Counted from the first letter of the stretch, positions 31,301-39,313 are shown. The stretch: DNA of 64,000 nt from Brevundimonas sp. (GCF_016463295.1 NZ_JAEMRO010000002.1:1-64000), one strand, 5' to 3'. The notes: generated by a model from the sequence alone, not told the origin. Translations and numbers: made by a program.

Positions 31301-31969
31301 GCTGAGACGCGTCCACATCTGGCGGATGTAGTCGGCCAGGATGCGGAACTGACGCTCCGACAGGGCCGCGTCGATCGGGTCGGACAAACCGTCCTTCAGC
31401 CACGGCACATCGGGACAGCGCACCTGTTCCGACGCGCGCCCGGCGGCGACCAGACTGGTCGGGGTCAGGAAGCCCAGCGGGCGACCGGGCCCGAAGGCGA
31501 AGGCCCCGGCCCCGCCGCGTTCCTGGATCATCAGGGCGACGGGACGTTTCCAGCTCAGTTCCGGCACCAGTACGCGTGCGGGCTCCAGGTCCAGCAGGGT
31601 GCGGGCGAACAGGCTGTTGCGGCGGCTGGCTTCCAGATCGACGGGCTGAGCCGTCAGCGTATAGGCCGCGCTGAACTCGGGCATCAGGGCGATGGTCGCG
31701 ATCAGGGCGCGCCACTGGGGCAGGACGGTCGTGTGAAGCGGATGCGACGCATCGAACAGGGCGCGGTCGAAGACCAGCATCTGGGCCCAGGGGTCCGGGA
31801 TGCTCTTCACGTCGCTGCGTTCGGCCTGTTTCTCGCCGATGAACAGGGCGTCAGCCAGCTTGTCGAGATGGTCGATCGGGGTCCAGGCCCCGGCCTTCTT
31901 GGCCTCGGCCAGGGGGCCGTCGGTGATGATCGGCGGCAGGTTGTAGGTGTACAGTCCGCTGTGACGCAT
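28397..31969 (-). CDS. Giant actin/Hsp70-fold ATPase with novel N-terminal region
   Basis: A 1190-residue protein. The nucleotide-binding motifs of the actin/Hsp70 fold appear only after residue 610: PHOSPHATE 1 VAVDFGTTNTVVY (612-624), PHOSPHATE 2 LVLDIGGGTTDIALW (849-863) and an ADENOSINE-like VAFAGRGSTLF (989-999). The first 600 residues match no family I know, and an all-helical region follows residue 1100. No signal peptide or membrane segment is present, so it is cytoplasmic. ATG 31969 is one base after the stop of the tubulin-like gene (TGA-G-ATG), and upstream sequence in this frame is not conserved. Large SrfB-type 'virulence factor' proteins also carry actin-like ATPase motifs, but I cannot establish that relation from sequence alone. 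Confidence 0.85.
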   Translation of the reverse strand: MRHSGLYTYNLPPIITDGPLAEAKKAGAWTPIDHLDKLADALFIGEKQAERSDVKSIPDPWAQMLVFDRALFDASHPLHTTVLPQWRALIATIALMPEFSAAYTLTAQPVDLEASRRNSLFARTLLDLEPARVLVPELSWKRPVALMIQERGGAGAFAFGPGRPLGFLTPTSLVAAGRASEQVRCPDVPWLKDGLSDPIDAALSERQFRILADYIRQMWTRLSARDDLEPRLRGGLAQALEAFHRAANAKAAPEVRGLNPATIDLAWPSPLHAQVLGSTWQFDGTSVPPTEADAAIELSPPARSLFKGAILVDPDLAETLGKRPESISVWGRHSLADAMRPATFDIIRQEAEAEGWLVIRPSDLFTDSLITLDSQTINEAHPAAFQSALLPLSPLALMLVPGQGLAEALDMSPSSGDAVVRLRLRLQSGRPHAVRRDLPRADQSKQVLQVPDDLAFWPNFQAPGWRWTFLHFTASINYYMRPRFAVTAEVMASQVRGASLDMSDRARRIRLWSDSSTLAIDDLFGFVPPASALQPERISTVRGTTASGQQEVLVERIGFTATDQGVAELHHLPGGADAVFFARKTATGDFVPAGMALVRFAQTRSSALEAKVAVDFGTTNTVVYTERNGLRERLAFQDRIVFPFGVRAKQARRREELVGQYLGFFPLQKHETPFPTVAKLREFRPALPPELQARVREGRMHQHGFADNVFFVPNFDGFIARQADLGLSDNIFREWTGAGLLKFRLKWGETQSERALATHFLRQIMMMSAAELVAEGTDPLAIDWRFSYPQAFKPSQHRQLENELRRNWSALFGPPGDTTANGRPTFLRKTEGAAAAHVFVTQGAEKLMLVLDIGGGTTDIALWRDGKPFWRNSFKVAGGDFFTAYLANNPDVLRKIDMSEVSTGLSEGDPLSADGRRDFVELYVNKPAFAQRFADNFGLLASEPAGLGLQQVASVALGGLMYYVGLVLGQLVADPNSGLRRADLDRLTVAFAGRGSTLFRQFHTGGSDDELTQLVRLAIAAAEYNPADVAIQFRFSGPHEAKHEVAQGLLVDRREDPTGGESRLAVLGEDIDVMVGGVETQALATAPLTALQSATEVDRIELAHLSRFLIALRKLTDINIDVEQRGALNDIRAKVRQNLSDSLHDLDADAFSDEDAQPFEPPFITALRELVSIMALPLIERDRRIVVRDI

Positions 31970-31970
31970 C

Positions 31971-33551
31971 TCAGGTCCTCGTCGCGGCGGGCGGTTGAAC
32001 GTCGGCAAAGGCGTGCAGGGCCGAAACGAACCAGCCCAGGCCACGCTGGTTGACCTCCGGGGCCGTCTCGTTGGTCAGGCGGCCCATCAGATCGGCGGCG
32101 GTCGGCGGGGCCTCGCCCGTCTCGCCCGGCATGACGATACTGCCATAGGCGTCGTCATAATCGGCTCCCTCGAAGGCGCGGGGCACCTGGACCGGCTGGT
32201 TCGGGCGCTCGCCGGGGCGGATGAAGGCGTCGGTGTTCCACAGGCCGAAGTTGATGCGGGCGCGACGGGCGTGCAGCTCTATCCCCCCCGCCCAGCCCAG
32301 CACCCAGCGGCAGTAGGCGTCGAGCGCGGCGACCTCAGCCTCGGCCGGGGTGGCGTCGAACTTGATCGTGTCGATGCGCTGACGGCGATACCAGGGGTCG
32401 GTTCGGAACGCCTTGAACAGGCCCGAGCGTGGGCGGCTGACCAGCGGGCCCCAATGCTTCCAGGCCACGGCAAAGCGCAGCAACTGGCCCAGCTTGTGAT
32501 AGGGCGCGTCCGGGTCGTTGTCGGGCGAAGGCAGGTCGGACCAGGTCAGGGCATCGGCGGACGTTCGGGCACTGGCCAGCACCTGACCGGACACGCCCTT
32601 CAGATCGGCATTGAAGAACCTGCAGGCGGCCAGGGCTCCGAACAGCTCGGGGGCCAGCGGCGGATTGGCCTGACCGTTTGCCCCGCGGCTGTGATAGCCC
32701 AAGGCGAACGGACGGTCCCAGCCGACAAGATACAGCTGATCGAAGATCGGCTCGTCCCGTAGCAGGTCGGAATAGTGTTTCAGCGCGCTCTTGGACTGGA
32801 GCACCAGTTCCTCGGACAGGGCGACATTGTCGCGCGAGGCATCGCCGTCGCGGCCTGGCGGGTCGAAGTCGAAATAGGGCAGCATCAGCACGCCGCCGAT
32901 CTGGACGTTGGATGCCCCCTGCGGCAGGCGCCGCCGGATCAGCCGGGCCAGGGTCGGAAAGCCCGCCGCGCCCGTGCCGCCGAAGACAGAGCCGACCAAC
33001 AGGACGCGCACCTCCGTCGCACCGCGCGCGGCGTCCAGAGCGGTGGTCAGCTTGTCCCAGAATTCGATGTCGTCCTCGATACGCGAGGCCATGGCGGCGG
33101 CCCCGATGTGCGGACGACCGCGATAGCCTTCGTCCAGCGGCAGGTCCTGTTCGGTGTCGGCGGCGCTGGTGCCTTGGGCAAACAGGCCGTCGAATAGCTG
33201 CCGCTCACCGGTCGGCATGGATTCGCGGTCGAAGATGCGGGCCAGCGACGCGGCCTTGTCCGGATGCGGGATCCAGACTTCTTCAGCGGGCGAAAGCGAC
33301 TGGATGTCTGTGGCGAACAGGGGACTGCCGCCTAGAACATGCGCGCCGCCTGTGCTGCGCCACAGGGCGCGTGCGCTGACGATGGTGGCCAGCAGCTGGG
33401 CCGTGCGCCCGACATTGCCGTTGGAGCCGTCCTGATCGACCAGGCCGACGGTCAGGTTGTCGCCCGCCAGGCCGGCGACGGCGGCGTGCAAGGTCGATTC
33501 GACGACCTTGGCCCCGGTGCCCCCAACGCCAATCAGGATGTTGACGGCCAT
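31971..33551 (-). CDS. Tubulin/FtsZ-like GTPase-fold protein
   Basis: A 526-residue protein with tubulin-type nucleotide-binding landmarks: an N-terminal glycine loop ILIGVGGTGAKVVEST (5-20), a D/N-rich strand end VGLVDQDGSNGN (35-46) and the tubulin signature-like loop VGSVFGGTGAAGFP (186-199). This matches the 'tubulin-like' family rather than FtsZ itself, since the C-terminal half (from about 320) is different. Whether it polymerises is unknown. Its ATG at 33551 shares a base with the stop of the membrane-protein gene upstream (TGATG), and it is followed by the actin-like ATPase one base after its own stop. Confidence 0.82.
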   Translation of the reverse strand: MAVNILIGVGGTGAKVVESTLHAAVAGLAGDNLTVGLVDQDGSNGNVGRTAQLLATIVSARALWRSTGGAHVLGGSPLFATDIQSLSPAEEVWIPHPDKAASLARIFDRESMPTGERQLFDGLFAQGTSAADTEQDLPLDEGYRGRPHIGAAAMASRIEDDIEFWDKLTTALDAARGATEVRVLLVGSVFGGTGAAGFPTLARLIRRRLPQGASNVQIGGVLMLPYFDFDPPGRDGDASRDNVALSEELVLQSKSALKHYSDLLRDEPIFDQLYLVGWDRPFALGYHSRGANGQANPPLAPELFGALAACRFFNADLKGVSGQVLASARTSADALTWSDLPSPDNDPDAPYHKLGQLLRFAVAWKHWGPLVSRPRSGLFKAFRTDPWYRRQRIDTIKFDATPAEAEVAALDAYCRWVLGWAGGIELHARRARINFGLWNTDAFIRPGERPNQPVQVPRAFEGADYDDAYGSIVMPGETGEAPPTAADLMGRLTNETAPEVNQRGLGWFVSALHAFADVQPPAATRT

Positions 33552-34180
33552 CAGCGGCTCCTGCCGATCGGAATGAGAAGGGTCGCCATGGGCACCGAGG
33601 CGCGCAGCACGGCGGGCGCGGCCAGGGCGGTCGCGACATAGTAGCTGAGCCAGGTCAGGACGATGCCGCCCGCGATGAAGCCGCCCGTGGCCGTGGCTGT
33701 AGCCTCTGCCGCCGGCCCCTGACGGTTGAAGGTCAGCCACAGAAGGATTGCGGCCGCGACGGTCACGACCAGATATCCGACCAGCCAGACGCCCTGCGCC
33801 GTGCGCTGGGTCTCGGGACGACCCACTTTCGATACCTGGCTCCAGGCCAGCAAGGTCCAGCCCAAGGCCACGGCGGTGGTGATGATCATCAGCTTCGTGA
33901 AGCCATCGACCAGACCGTCGGCCGCACGCTTGCGCTGGGTCTCCATCTGGTTGCCCAGGGCATTGGTGGTGACGGTGCCGCCACCATCCAAGGCTCCGTC
34001 GAGGGCGGCGTCCAGAGCATTGCCCTGATCGACCGTCGCTGGTGCGCTGGTGGTCATCGGGGCGGGTTCGAGAAACCGTGTGCTGGCCGTTTGCCAGGTC
34101 AAAAGCCCCCAACCGAGTGCGAAGACGACGACGCCCGTGACCAGCACGACGGCGAGGGCCTGAAGCCAGTTGCGGGTCAT
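33551..34180 (-). CDS. Membrane protein with about four helices, tubulin-like locus
   Basis: A 209-residue integral membrane protein. The first helix is at 6-28 (LQALAVVLVTGVVVFALGWGLL), followed by an extracytoplasmic or loop region of about 60 residues rich in Ala, Gly and Thr. Further helices are at about 97-113, 131-150 and 165-190. No known family was recognised. It sits between the vWA-like lipoprotein gene and the tubulin-like gene, so it is a plausible link between periplasmic and cytoplasmic parts of the locus. A GGAG precedes the ATG. Confidence 0.8.
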   Translation of the reverse strand: MTRNWLQALAVVLVTGVVVFALGWGLLTWQTASTRFLEPAPMTTSAPATVDQGNALDAALDGALDGGGTVTTNALGNQMETQRKRAADGLVDGFTKLMIITTAVALGWTLLAWSQVSKVGRPETQRTAQGVWLVGYLVVTVAAAILLWLTFNRQGPAAEATATATGGFIAGGIVLTWLSYYVATALAAPAVLRASVPMATLLIPIGRSR

Positions 34181-34214
34181 CGAAAACTCCAGAAGGGGGC
34201 AGGCATCGAAAGTG

Positions 34215-35591
34215 TCAGGGCTCGACCCTCACCAGAACCGCCAGACTGGCCAGTGGCAAGCCCTGCGGCGGGGTAGTCTCGCGCAACCCCGCCTCAAGCT
34301 GCTCGGCGAAAGCGGCAAGATTGAGCGTGGGGAAGAAGGCGGGCGAGGCCGCCGAGACGGCGCGGGCACGGTCGGGCGAGACGCTCCAGTCGCGCATCCA
34401 CTTGGTCTCGGGCGGAGCGGCCGTGAAGTTGTTCGTCGTCAGCTGACCCTGGATCAGATAGTCGCTGCCCGCGACGAGGGCGGCGGTGGATCGACCGTCC
34501 AGCGTGAAGGTCGCGCCGTCCGGGCCGTCCGGACGCCAGGCCCCGGACAGGGCCGGCTGGCTTTCCCAGGCTCCCGCACCGCAACCGCCCGCACGTCGCC
34601 AGACCTGGGTCTGGCCGCCCAGCTTCCCGCGCCAGACGGCGCCGGGCAGGATGCGGGCATCGGCGACGACGGGGATGCGCAGACTGGCCTGACCCGTACG
34701 CAGCTGGTCCAGGCTGACGCGGACCTGGGGCAGGGCCTCGGACTGATCGCCGTCGATCAGGCGCTGGGCTGCGATGTCGCCGGTGGTCTGGACCGGGGCG
34801 CTGGCCCCGAGCCAGGCGGTCGCGGGCTCGGGCGTGAACAGGGCAAACTTGCTGCGGTCGCCGCTCAGGGCCGGGCTGCCGGAACGGGACAGGGTGCGAT
34901 AGGCAGACAGCACTTCCGATCGGCTGCCAACCAGAAGGATAAAGAGCGGCCGCTCGCGGGCCCCGGCATGGGTGCCGACGCCCGGCACGTCATAGACCGG
35001 GCCGGCATAGGGCGCGCGCAGGCCGATCACGCCGATCGACTTGCCCTTGGCCAGCAGGGCACGGATCGGCTGGCCCAGGGCGATCTCGGCACTGCCCTGG
35101 AACGCCGTGTTCGACAGCCACAGGTCCGTGACGACGACGTCCAGCCCGGGCCCCGTGCGGTCTGCGATACGGGTCAGGACGCTGTCGATCCGGCTTTCCT
35201 GATTGTCGCAGTTCGCCTGCTGTCCGCAGCGATAGAAGCCGGTGGAGGCTAGGCCGGAGCCGGAGGGCAGGGGCGTGATCCGTTCGCCAAAGCGCAGCCA
35301 TTGCGCCTGAACCCCAGCCTCGCGGGCGTGACTGGCCAGCAGCGGCTGCAGATCCCCGAGCGGCCGGACGGAATCAGTCGCGCCATCGACATAGCCGGCG
35401 ATGCTTTCGGACCCGTCCCAGAAGACCCGCATCGGCCCTTTCGCAACATCGGCGGCGGGACGCAGGGCAGGCGCGGCACCGTCCGGTGCGCAGAGCGCCC
35501 CCATCGCCTGATCTCCGCACCCGGCCAGAAGGACGGCGGTGGCGAGGGCGGCGCAGGCAAAGAGTTTGCTGACGGGCAACGAACTCCCCAT
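34215..35591 (-). CDS. Lipoprotein with vWA-like domain
   Basis: A 458-residue putative lipoprotein and first gene of the leftward operon. The signal peptide ends in the lipobox LLAGC (Cys25). A von Willebrand A-like fold is suggested by the MIDAS-type DxSxS motif D59-G-S-E-S63 in VFWDGSESIAGYVDG and a second acidic position, Asp156 in LDVVVTDLWLS, at the end of a hydrophobic strand. Four cysteines (for example in FYRCGQQANC) suggest disulphides and periplasmic location. The C-terminal half has beta-rich segments without recognised family. It probably binds a metal-dependent protein partner. Confidence 0.78.
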   Translation of the reverse strand: MGSSLPVSKLFACAALATAVLLAGCGDQAMGALCAPDGAAPALRPAADVAKGPMRVFWDGSESIAGYVDGATDSVRPLGDLQPLLASHAREAGVQAQWLRFGERITPLPSGSGLASTGFYRCGQQANCDNQESRIDSVLTRIADRTGPGLDVVVTDLWLSNTAFQGSAEIALGQPIRALLAKGKSIGVIGLRAPYAGPVYDVPGVGTHAGARERPLFILLVGSRSEVLSAYRTLSRSGSPALSGDRSKFALFTPEPATAWLGASAPVQTTGDIAAQRLIDGDQSEALPQVRVSLDQLRTGQASLRIPVVADARILPGAVWRGKLGGQTQVWRRAGGCGAGAWESQPALSGAWRPDGPDGATFTLDGRSTAALVAGSDYLIQGQLTTNNFTAAPPETKWMRDWSVSPDRARAVSAASPAFFPTLNLAAFAEQLEAGLRETTPPQGLPLASLAVLVRVEP

Positions 35592-35667
35592 ACGCTCGGT
35601 TGCGGATTAAGGGCTTGGTTTACTACGCTCTTCGCGCGACTGTCCATGCTGCTTCACGGGGGTCTTC

Positions 35668-36657
35668 TTGTCCGGTTCGCCGATTTCCATCGCCTTCGTG
35701 ATCGAGGGCCAGACGGTACGACTGGGCGACCCCAACCAGTGGCGGGCTGCGGTGCTGAACGGCGACCTGACCCCGGCGACCCGCATCGTGGTGGCCGAGG
35801 ACGGGGGGCAGATCTACAGCGGTCCCGCAGAGGACTATGACGGCCTGAGCCCGCACTTCGAGGCGGCGGACGCGCAGGGCGAGCCGGTGGCTGATGATAC
35901 GCCGGCCGCAGCGGACTCGCCTGTGGTCACACCGACGTTCGAGACGTCATCGGCCGCAGACGACGCCTTTGTGCCTGTGCCGCCCCCTGAATCGCCCGCC
36001 TCGCCCGCGCCGCCGCCCGAACTGCCGGTCTGGCAGCAACCGCGCCCGCCGCGCTGGCCGGTGCAGGAGCCGCCCGCCATTCCTCGAACCGCCACGGCGG
36101 CCGAGGCGGCAGCATGGCGCGCCGGGCAGCGCCCCCTGCCGCCGCCGAAGAAGAAGAGCAATGCGGGACTGGGGTGCCTGATCCTGATCGTGGTGCTGGC
36201 GGGGGCCGGGCTGCTGCTGTCTCGCTGTACGGGCGATGCGACCCGCCGGGCCGAGGTGCGCTATGCCGAGGTCCAGACCGCCTTGACGGACGGACCCGAC
36301 GGTTCGCCCCAAGCCGTGTTGGGACGCGGAGACACCGTGACCGTCCTTTGGCCTCGCACCGGCCAGCCGCAGGACTGGCTGCAGATACAGGGCGGACGGT
36401 TCGACGGACGCTATGTGCGCACCGAGGCCCTGTCCGACCGTCGCCGCCCGACCATCGTCCTGACCGATCGCACGCGAACGATCACGACAGAGGATGTACG
36501 CGTTCGGGCCGATCCGGCCGGAGAACCGTTGGACGTCGTGAATACGGGCGATCAGGTGCATGAGATCGGCGTGACCGACAACGGCTGGTCCGAGATCGAA
36601 TACGGCCAGGGCGTCGCCTATGTCGCCACACGCTACACCCGGGCACCCAGACGCTAG
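35668..36657 (+). CDS. Single-pass membrane protein with SH3-like domains, divergent partner of the locus
   Basis: A 329-residue protein. The N-terminal 60 residues (ISIAFVIEGQTVRLGD, WRAAVLNGDLTPATRIVVAEDG) form a small domain of a GYF/regulatory type. Residues 85-165 are Pro-rich and disordered, one membrane helix is at about 170-189 (GCLILIVVLAGAGLLL), and two SH3-like segments follow: YAEVQTALTDGPDG...GRYV and ITTEDVRVRADPAG...ATRY. The start is uncertain: TTG 35668 is the best in-frame codon, with GGGGG upstream. It is divergent from the vWA lipoprotein with 76 bases between starts. Confidence 0.75.
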   Translation: MSGSPISIAFVIEGQTVRLGDPNQWRAAVLNGDLTPATRIVVAEDGGQIYSGPAEDYDGLSPHFEAADAQGEPVADDTPAAADSPVVTPTFETSSAADDAFVPVPPPESPASPAPPPELPVWQQPRPPRWPVQEPPAIPRTATAAEAAAWRAGQRPLPPPKKKSNAGLGCLILIVVLAGAGLLLSRCTGDATRRAEVRYAEVQTALTDGPDGSPQAVLGRGDTVTVLWPRTGQPQDWLQIQGGRFDGRYVRTEALSDRRRPTIVLTDRTRTITTEDVRVRADPAGEPLDVVNTGDQVHEIGVTDNGWSEIEYGQGVAYVATRYTRAPRR

Positions 36658-36674
36658 TGTTCAGGCGGCGACCC

Positions 36675-37427
36675 TCAAAGTCCGAGCGGTCCGAACAGCC
36701 AGGTCAGCCAGATGCCGAGCGCCAGGAAAGGGCCGAAGGGCAGGCGATCCTGCCCGGACACCCTGCGCCCCAGAACGAGGCGTCCGGCGACCAGGCTGAG
36801 CGCCGCGACGGAGGCCCATAGCAGGACGCTGGGCAGGCCGATCCAGGCGACCCAGGCCCCGCCCGCCGCCAGAAATATGGGATCGCCGCCGCCCAGTCCG
36901 TCCCGTTTGCGCAAGCGACGATAGGCAAAGGCCAGCAACCACAGGCCCAGGAACCCTGCCACCGCTCCAATGGCCGAATGCAGCACGCTGCCCGTCGGCA
37001 GGACGGCCGCCGCGACCAGGCCGCTTGCAAGCAAAGGTAGGGTCAGGGCATCCGGCAGCCAGAAATGCTCGGCATCCACCACGGCGATCAGAATCAGCTG
37101 CCAGCCGAGCAGGGCCGTGAATGCCGCGGACGGAAGGTCCGGCTGCGACAGACCGGCCCAGACCCCGACGCCTGCGCAGGCCAGTTCGATCAGGGGGTAG
37201 CGGATCGGGATCGTCGACCCGCAATCCCGGCATCTGCCCCTGGCAAAAATGTAACTGAGGACCGGAACCATCCGCTGGGGCGGCAGGGCGCGGTCGCAGC
37301 CTCCGCAATGGGAGCGGCCGAATATGACACCGCGTTCCTGCGGCAATCGCAGGCTGACCAGGCCGATGAAACTGCCGGCGATCAGGCCCAGACCGGCCAG
37401 GGCGATGGCGAGGAGAGGGGGCGTCAA
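36675..37427 (-). CDS. gspO: Type IV prepilin peptidase (GspO/PilD)
   Basis: A 250-residue membrane aspartyl protease that cleaves and N-methylates prepilins and pseudopilins. Two CxxC pairs (CGGC and CRDC near residues 40-70) bind zinc. The catalytic aspartates lie in VDAEHFWLPD and GLGGGDP. About seven helices fill the rest. Its expected substrates are the pseudopilins GspG to GspK encoded 11 kb downstream. It is convergent with the SH3-protein gene. The next 298 bases upstream (37428-37725) carry only regulatory-looking sequence. Confidence 0.92.
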   Translation of the reverse strand: MTPPLLAIALAGLGLIAGSFIGLVSLRLPQERGVIFGRSHCGGCDRALPPQRMVPVLSYIFARGRCRDCGSTIPIRYPLIELACAGVGVWAGLSQPDLPSAAFTALLGWQLILIAVVDAEHFWLPDALTLPLLASGLVAAAVLPTGSVLHSAIGAVAGFLGLWLLAFAYRRLRKRDGLGGGDPIFLAAGGAWVAWIGLPSVLLWASVAALSLVAGRLVLGRRVSGQDRLPFGPFLALGIWLTWLFGPLGL

Positions 37428-37583
37428 ACGGCGATATCCCTTGGGTTTGCACCGGCCTAGCCCGCGCTTGAGGTCATGGCAACGCCCGGTGAAACGCGCC
37501 TGAAAAGGCTGTGTGACGATTGCGCCGTATCAGGATCGAGTTTCATGGAACGGCGAAAACAACTTCACACAAGCGCGGCGGAA

Positions 37584-37614
37584 CCGTCACGGTTCGGCGC
37601 TCGCACTGTCACAT
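37584..37614 (+). promoter_or_regulatory. Paired GTCAC site upstream of the lipoprotein/TBDR genes
   Basis: CCGTCACGG (37584-37592), a 15-base spacer and GTCACAT (37608-37614) place two GTCAC half-sites exactly 22 bases apart. A related TTCAC at 37564-37568 lies another 22 bases upstream. The same arrangement occurs upstream of gspC at 42075-42105. It is a candidate operator, and the regulator is unknown. Confidence 0.5.
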
Positions 37615-37725
37615 CCGGCGTCTAGCCAGAGGGCCGGGCAGGAGGGGCGATACGTCGTCGGGGCCGGGCTGCATGCCTGTGTTCCACCTGTCGAACGATC
37701 CTTTGGACCTGACACGGTGAAAACG

Positions 37726-39234
37726 ATGACCGGCTTTCGACTGACAACCCTGCTCGCCCTCTCGGCCAGCGCCCTGGCCCTGGCCGCATGCGGCTCCTCG
37801 GAAGTCGCCTCGCCCGGTGAAGGCGATTTCGGCGGTGGCGGTGGCGGTGGTGGAACGGGGCCGACCCCGCCCGCACCCGGCACGCCGGCCGCGGACTGTC
37901 CGACCGGCTTCGCCAACGTCGGCCTGATCGCCAACAACACCCTTCGCGTCTGCCAGCTGCCGCAACAGATCAATGGTGCCCTGACCGTGCCGCTGCGCGC
38001 CGGCACCATCTATTCGATCTCGGGCCGCACCTCGGTCGGCACCGACCGCGGCATCGATCCGGCAGCCCCGACGGCCGGCAGCGAGCAGGGCATTCTGACC
38101 ATCGAGGCGGGCGTGCGCATCTTCGCCTCGGGTGGTTCGGACTATCTGCTGGTCAACCGCGGTTCGCAGCTGTTCGCCGAAGGCACGGCCACCAACCCGA
38201 TCATCTTCACCAGCCGCCAGAACGTCGAAGGCACCACCAACGAGAACTCGCAAGGTCAGTGGGGCGGTATCGTCCTGGCCGGTCGCGCACCGCAGGCCAA
38301 CTGCCAGCTGACCGCTCCGGTCACCTGCACCGGCACGGTGGAGGGCACCAGCGCCTTCTACGGCGGCAACACCCCGGCCGATAACTCGGGCCGCGTCCGT
38401 TACGTCCAGATCAAATACTCCGGCTTCGAAATCTCGTCGGGCAATGAGCTTCAGGGCCTGACCCTGGCCGGCGTCGGCTCCGGCACGACGGTCGAGTTCG
38501 TCCAGGTCCACAACAGCTCGGACGACGGCATCGAAATCTTCGGTGGCAACGTCAACCTGCGCCGCATCGTCATCACCGGTGCCGACGACGACGGTCTGGA
38601 CACCGATACGGGCTGGCGCGGTGGTGCCCAGTTCGGCATCGTGACCCAGCGCCCGGCCGGCACGACCAGCCGCAGCGCCGGCTTCGAGTTCTCGGCCGCT
38701 CCGGCCTCGACGCCTCTGGCCAACCGCTATGTGTCGCAGCCGAAGATCGCCAACTGGACCCTGGTCGGCCGCAATGCGACGATCGACGCCCACACCGTCG
38801 CCCACTTCGATACGGGTACGGATGCGACCGTGATCAACTCGGTCTTCACCAGCGTCGCGGGCTCCGTCGCCGGCTGTATGGCCATCAACGACGCCGATAC
38901 CGGCACCAGCGGCGTGACCTTCAACTCGGTCTTCATGTCCTGCACCGTGCCCTATCGCCCGGCCAACACGACCCTGTCGACGGCGGCCTTCACGGCCGGC
39001 ACGAACAACACGGCGAACGGCACCTCGACCTTGACGGCACCGACCGGCACCAGCCTGTCCAACCAGACGCTGACCTTCATCAACGGCGCGAACGAGAACG
39101 CCGTGCCGGTGGTCAATGCTCCAGGCGTCTATCCGTTCTTCACAGCCACCACCTATATCGGCGCCGTCCAGAATGCCGCCGACACCTGGTACACGGGCTG
39201 GTCCTGCGGCCTGACGTCCGGCGCGACCTGCTGA
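37726..39234 (+). CDS. Secreted lipoprotein, probable beta-helix type
   Basis: A 502-residue lipoprotein. The signal peptide ends with a lipobox at LALAAC. A Gly-rich linker (GGGGGGGG) follows, then a long repetitive beta-strand-rich body (ILTIEAGVRIFASGG, PIIFTSRQNVEG, VQVHNSSDDGIEIFGGNVNLRRIVITGADDDG) that reads like a right-handed beta-helix, with acidic DDG loops. Cys pairs suggest an extracytoplasmic location. It is followed by a TonB-dependent receptor gene and lies just upstream of the type II secretion operon, so surface export by that system is plausible. GTG 37717 is an alternative start. Confidence 0.8.
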   Translation: MTGFRLTTLLALSASALALAACGSSEVASPGEGDFGGGGGGGGTGPTPPAPGTPAADCPTGFANVGLIANNTLRVCQLPQQINGALTVPLRAGTIYSISGRTSVGTDRGIDPAAPTAGSEQGILTIEAGVRIFASGGSDYLLVNRGSQLFAEGTATNPIIFTSRQNVEGTTNENSQGQWGGIVLAGRAPQANCQLTAPVTCTGTVEGTSAFYGGNTPADNSGRVRYVQIKYSGFEISSGNELQGLTLAGVGSGTTVEFVQVHNSSDDGIEIFGGNVNLRRIVITGADDDGLDTDTGWRGGAQFGIVTQRPAGTTSRSAGFEFSAAPASTPLANRYVSQPKIANWTLVGRNATIDAHTVAHFDTGTDATVINSVFTSVAGSVAGCMAINDADTGTSGVTFNSVFMSCTVPYRPANTTLSTAAFTAGTNNTANGTSTLTAPTGTSLSNQTLTFINGANENAVPVVNAPGVYPFFTATTYIGAVQNAADTWYTGWSCGLTSGATC

Positions 39235-39245
39235 TGACGGATGCG

Positions 39246-39273
39246 CGGAGGCGGCCCGACCGGGTCGCCTCCG
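39246..39273 (+). terminator. Hairpin between lipoprotein and receptor genes
   Basis: CGGAGGCG (39246-39253) pairs with CGCCTCCG (39266-39273), with a further CCCG/CGGG inner pair. Only a three-T run follows two bases later. It may lower expression of the receptor relative to the lipoprotein rather than end the transcript. Confidence 0.55.
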
Positions 39274-39313
39274 GCTTTCGCGTATTCCGTTGAACTTCTC
39301 CAAGGCGCAGATC

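Noticed and set aside
28397-31969. Naming the actin-like ATPase SrfB
   Set aside because: Length and ATPase motifs are compatible, but I cannot align the N-terminal region to SrfB, so no name was given.
33552-34112. N-terminal extension of the tubulin-like protein
   Set aside because: It shadows the membrane-protein gene in another frame. The glycine loop is right after ATG 33551 as expected for the fold.
36661-37452. A second, longer frame over the prepilin peptidase
   Set aside because: It has low-complexity Arg/Pro composition and no motif. The peptidase frame carries CxxC and aspartate motifs.
37564-37614. Canonical PhoB box
   Set aside because: Half-sites are 22 bp apart with no good repeat at the 11-bp position, so it is reported only as a paired GTCAC motif.
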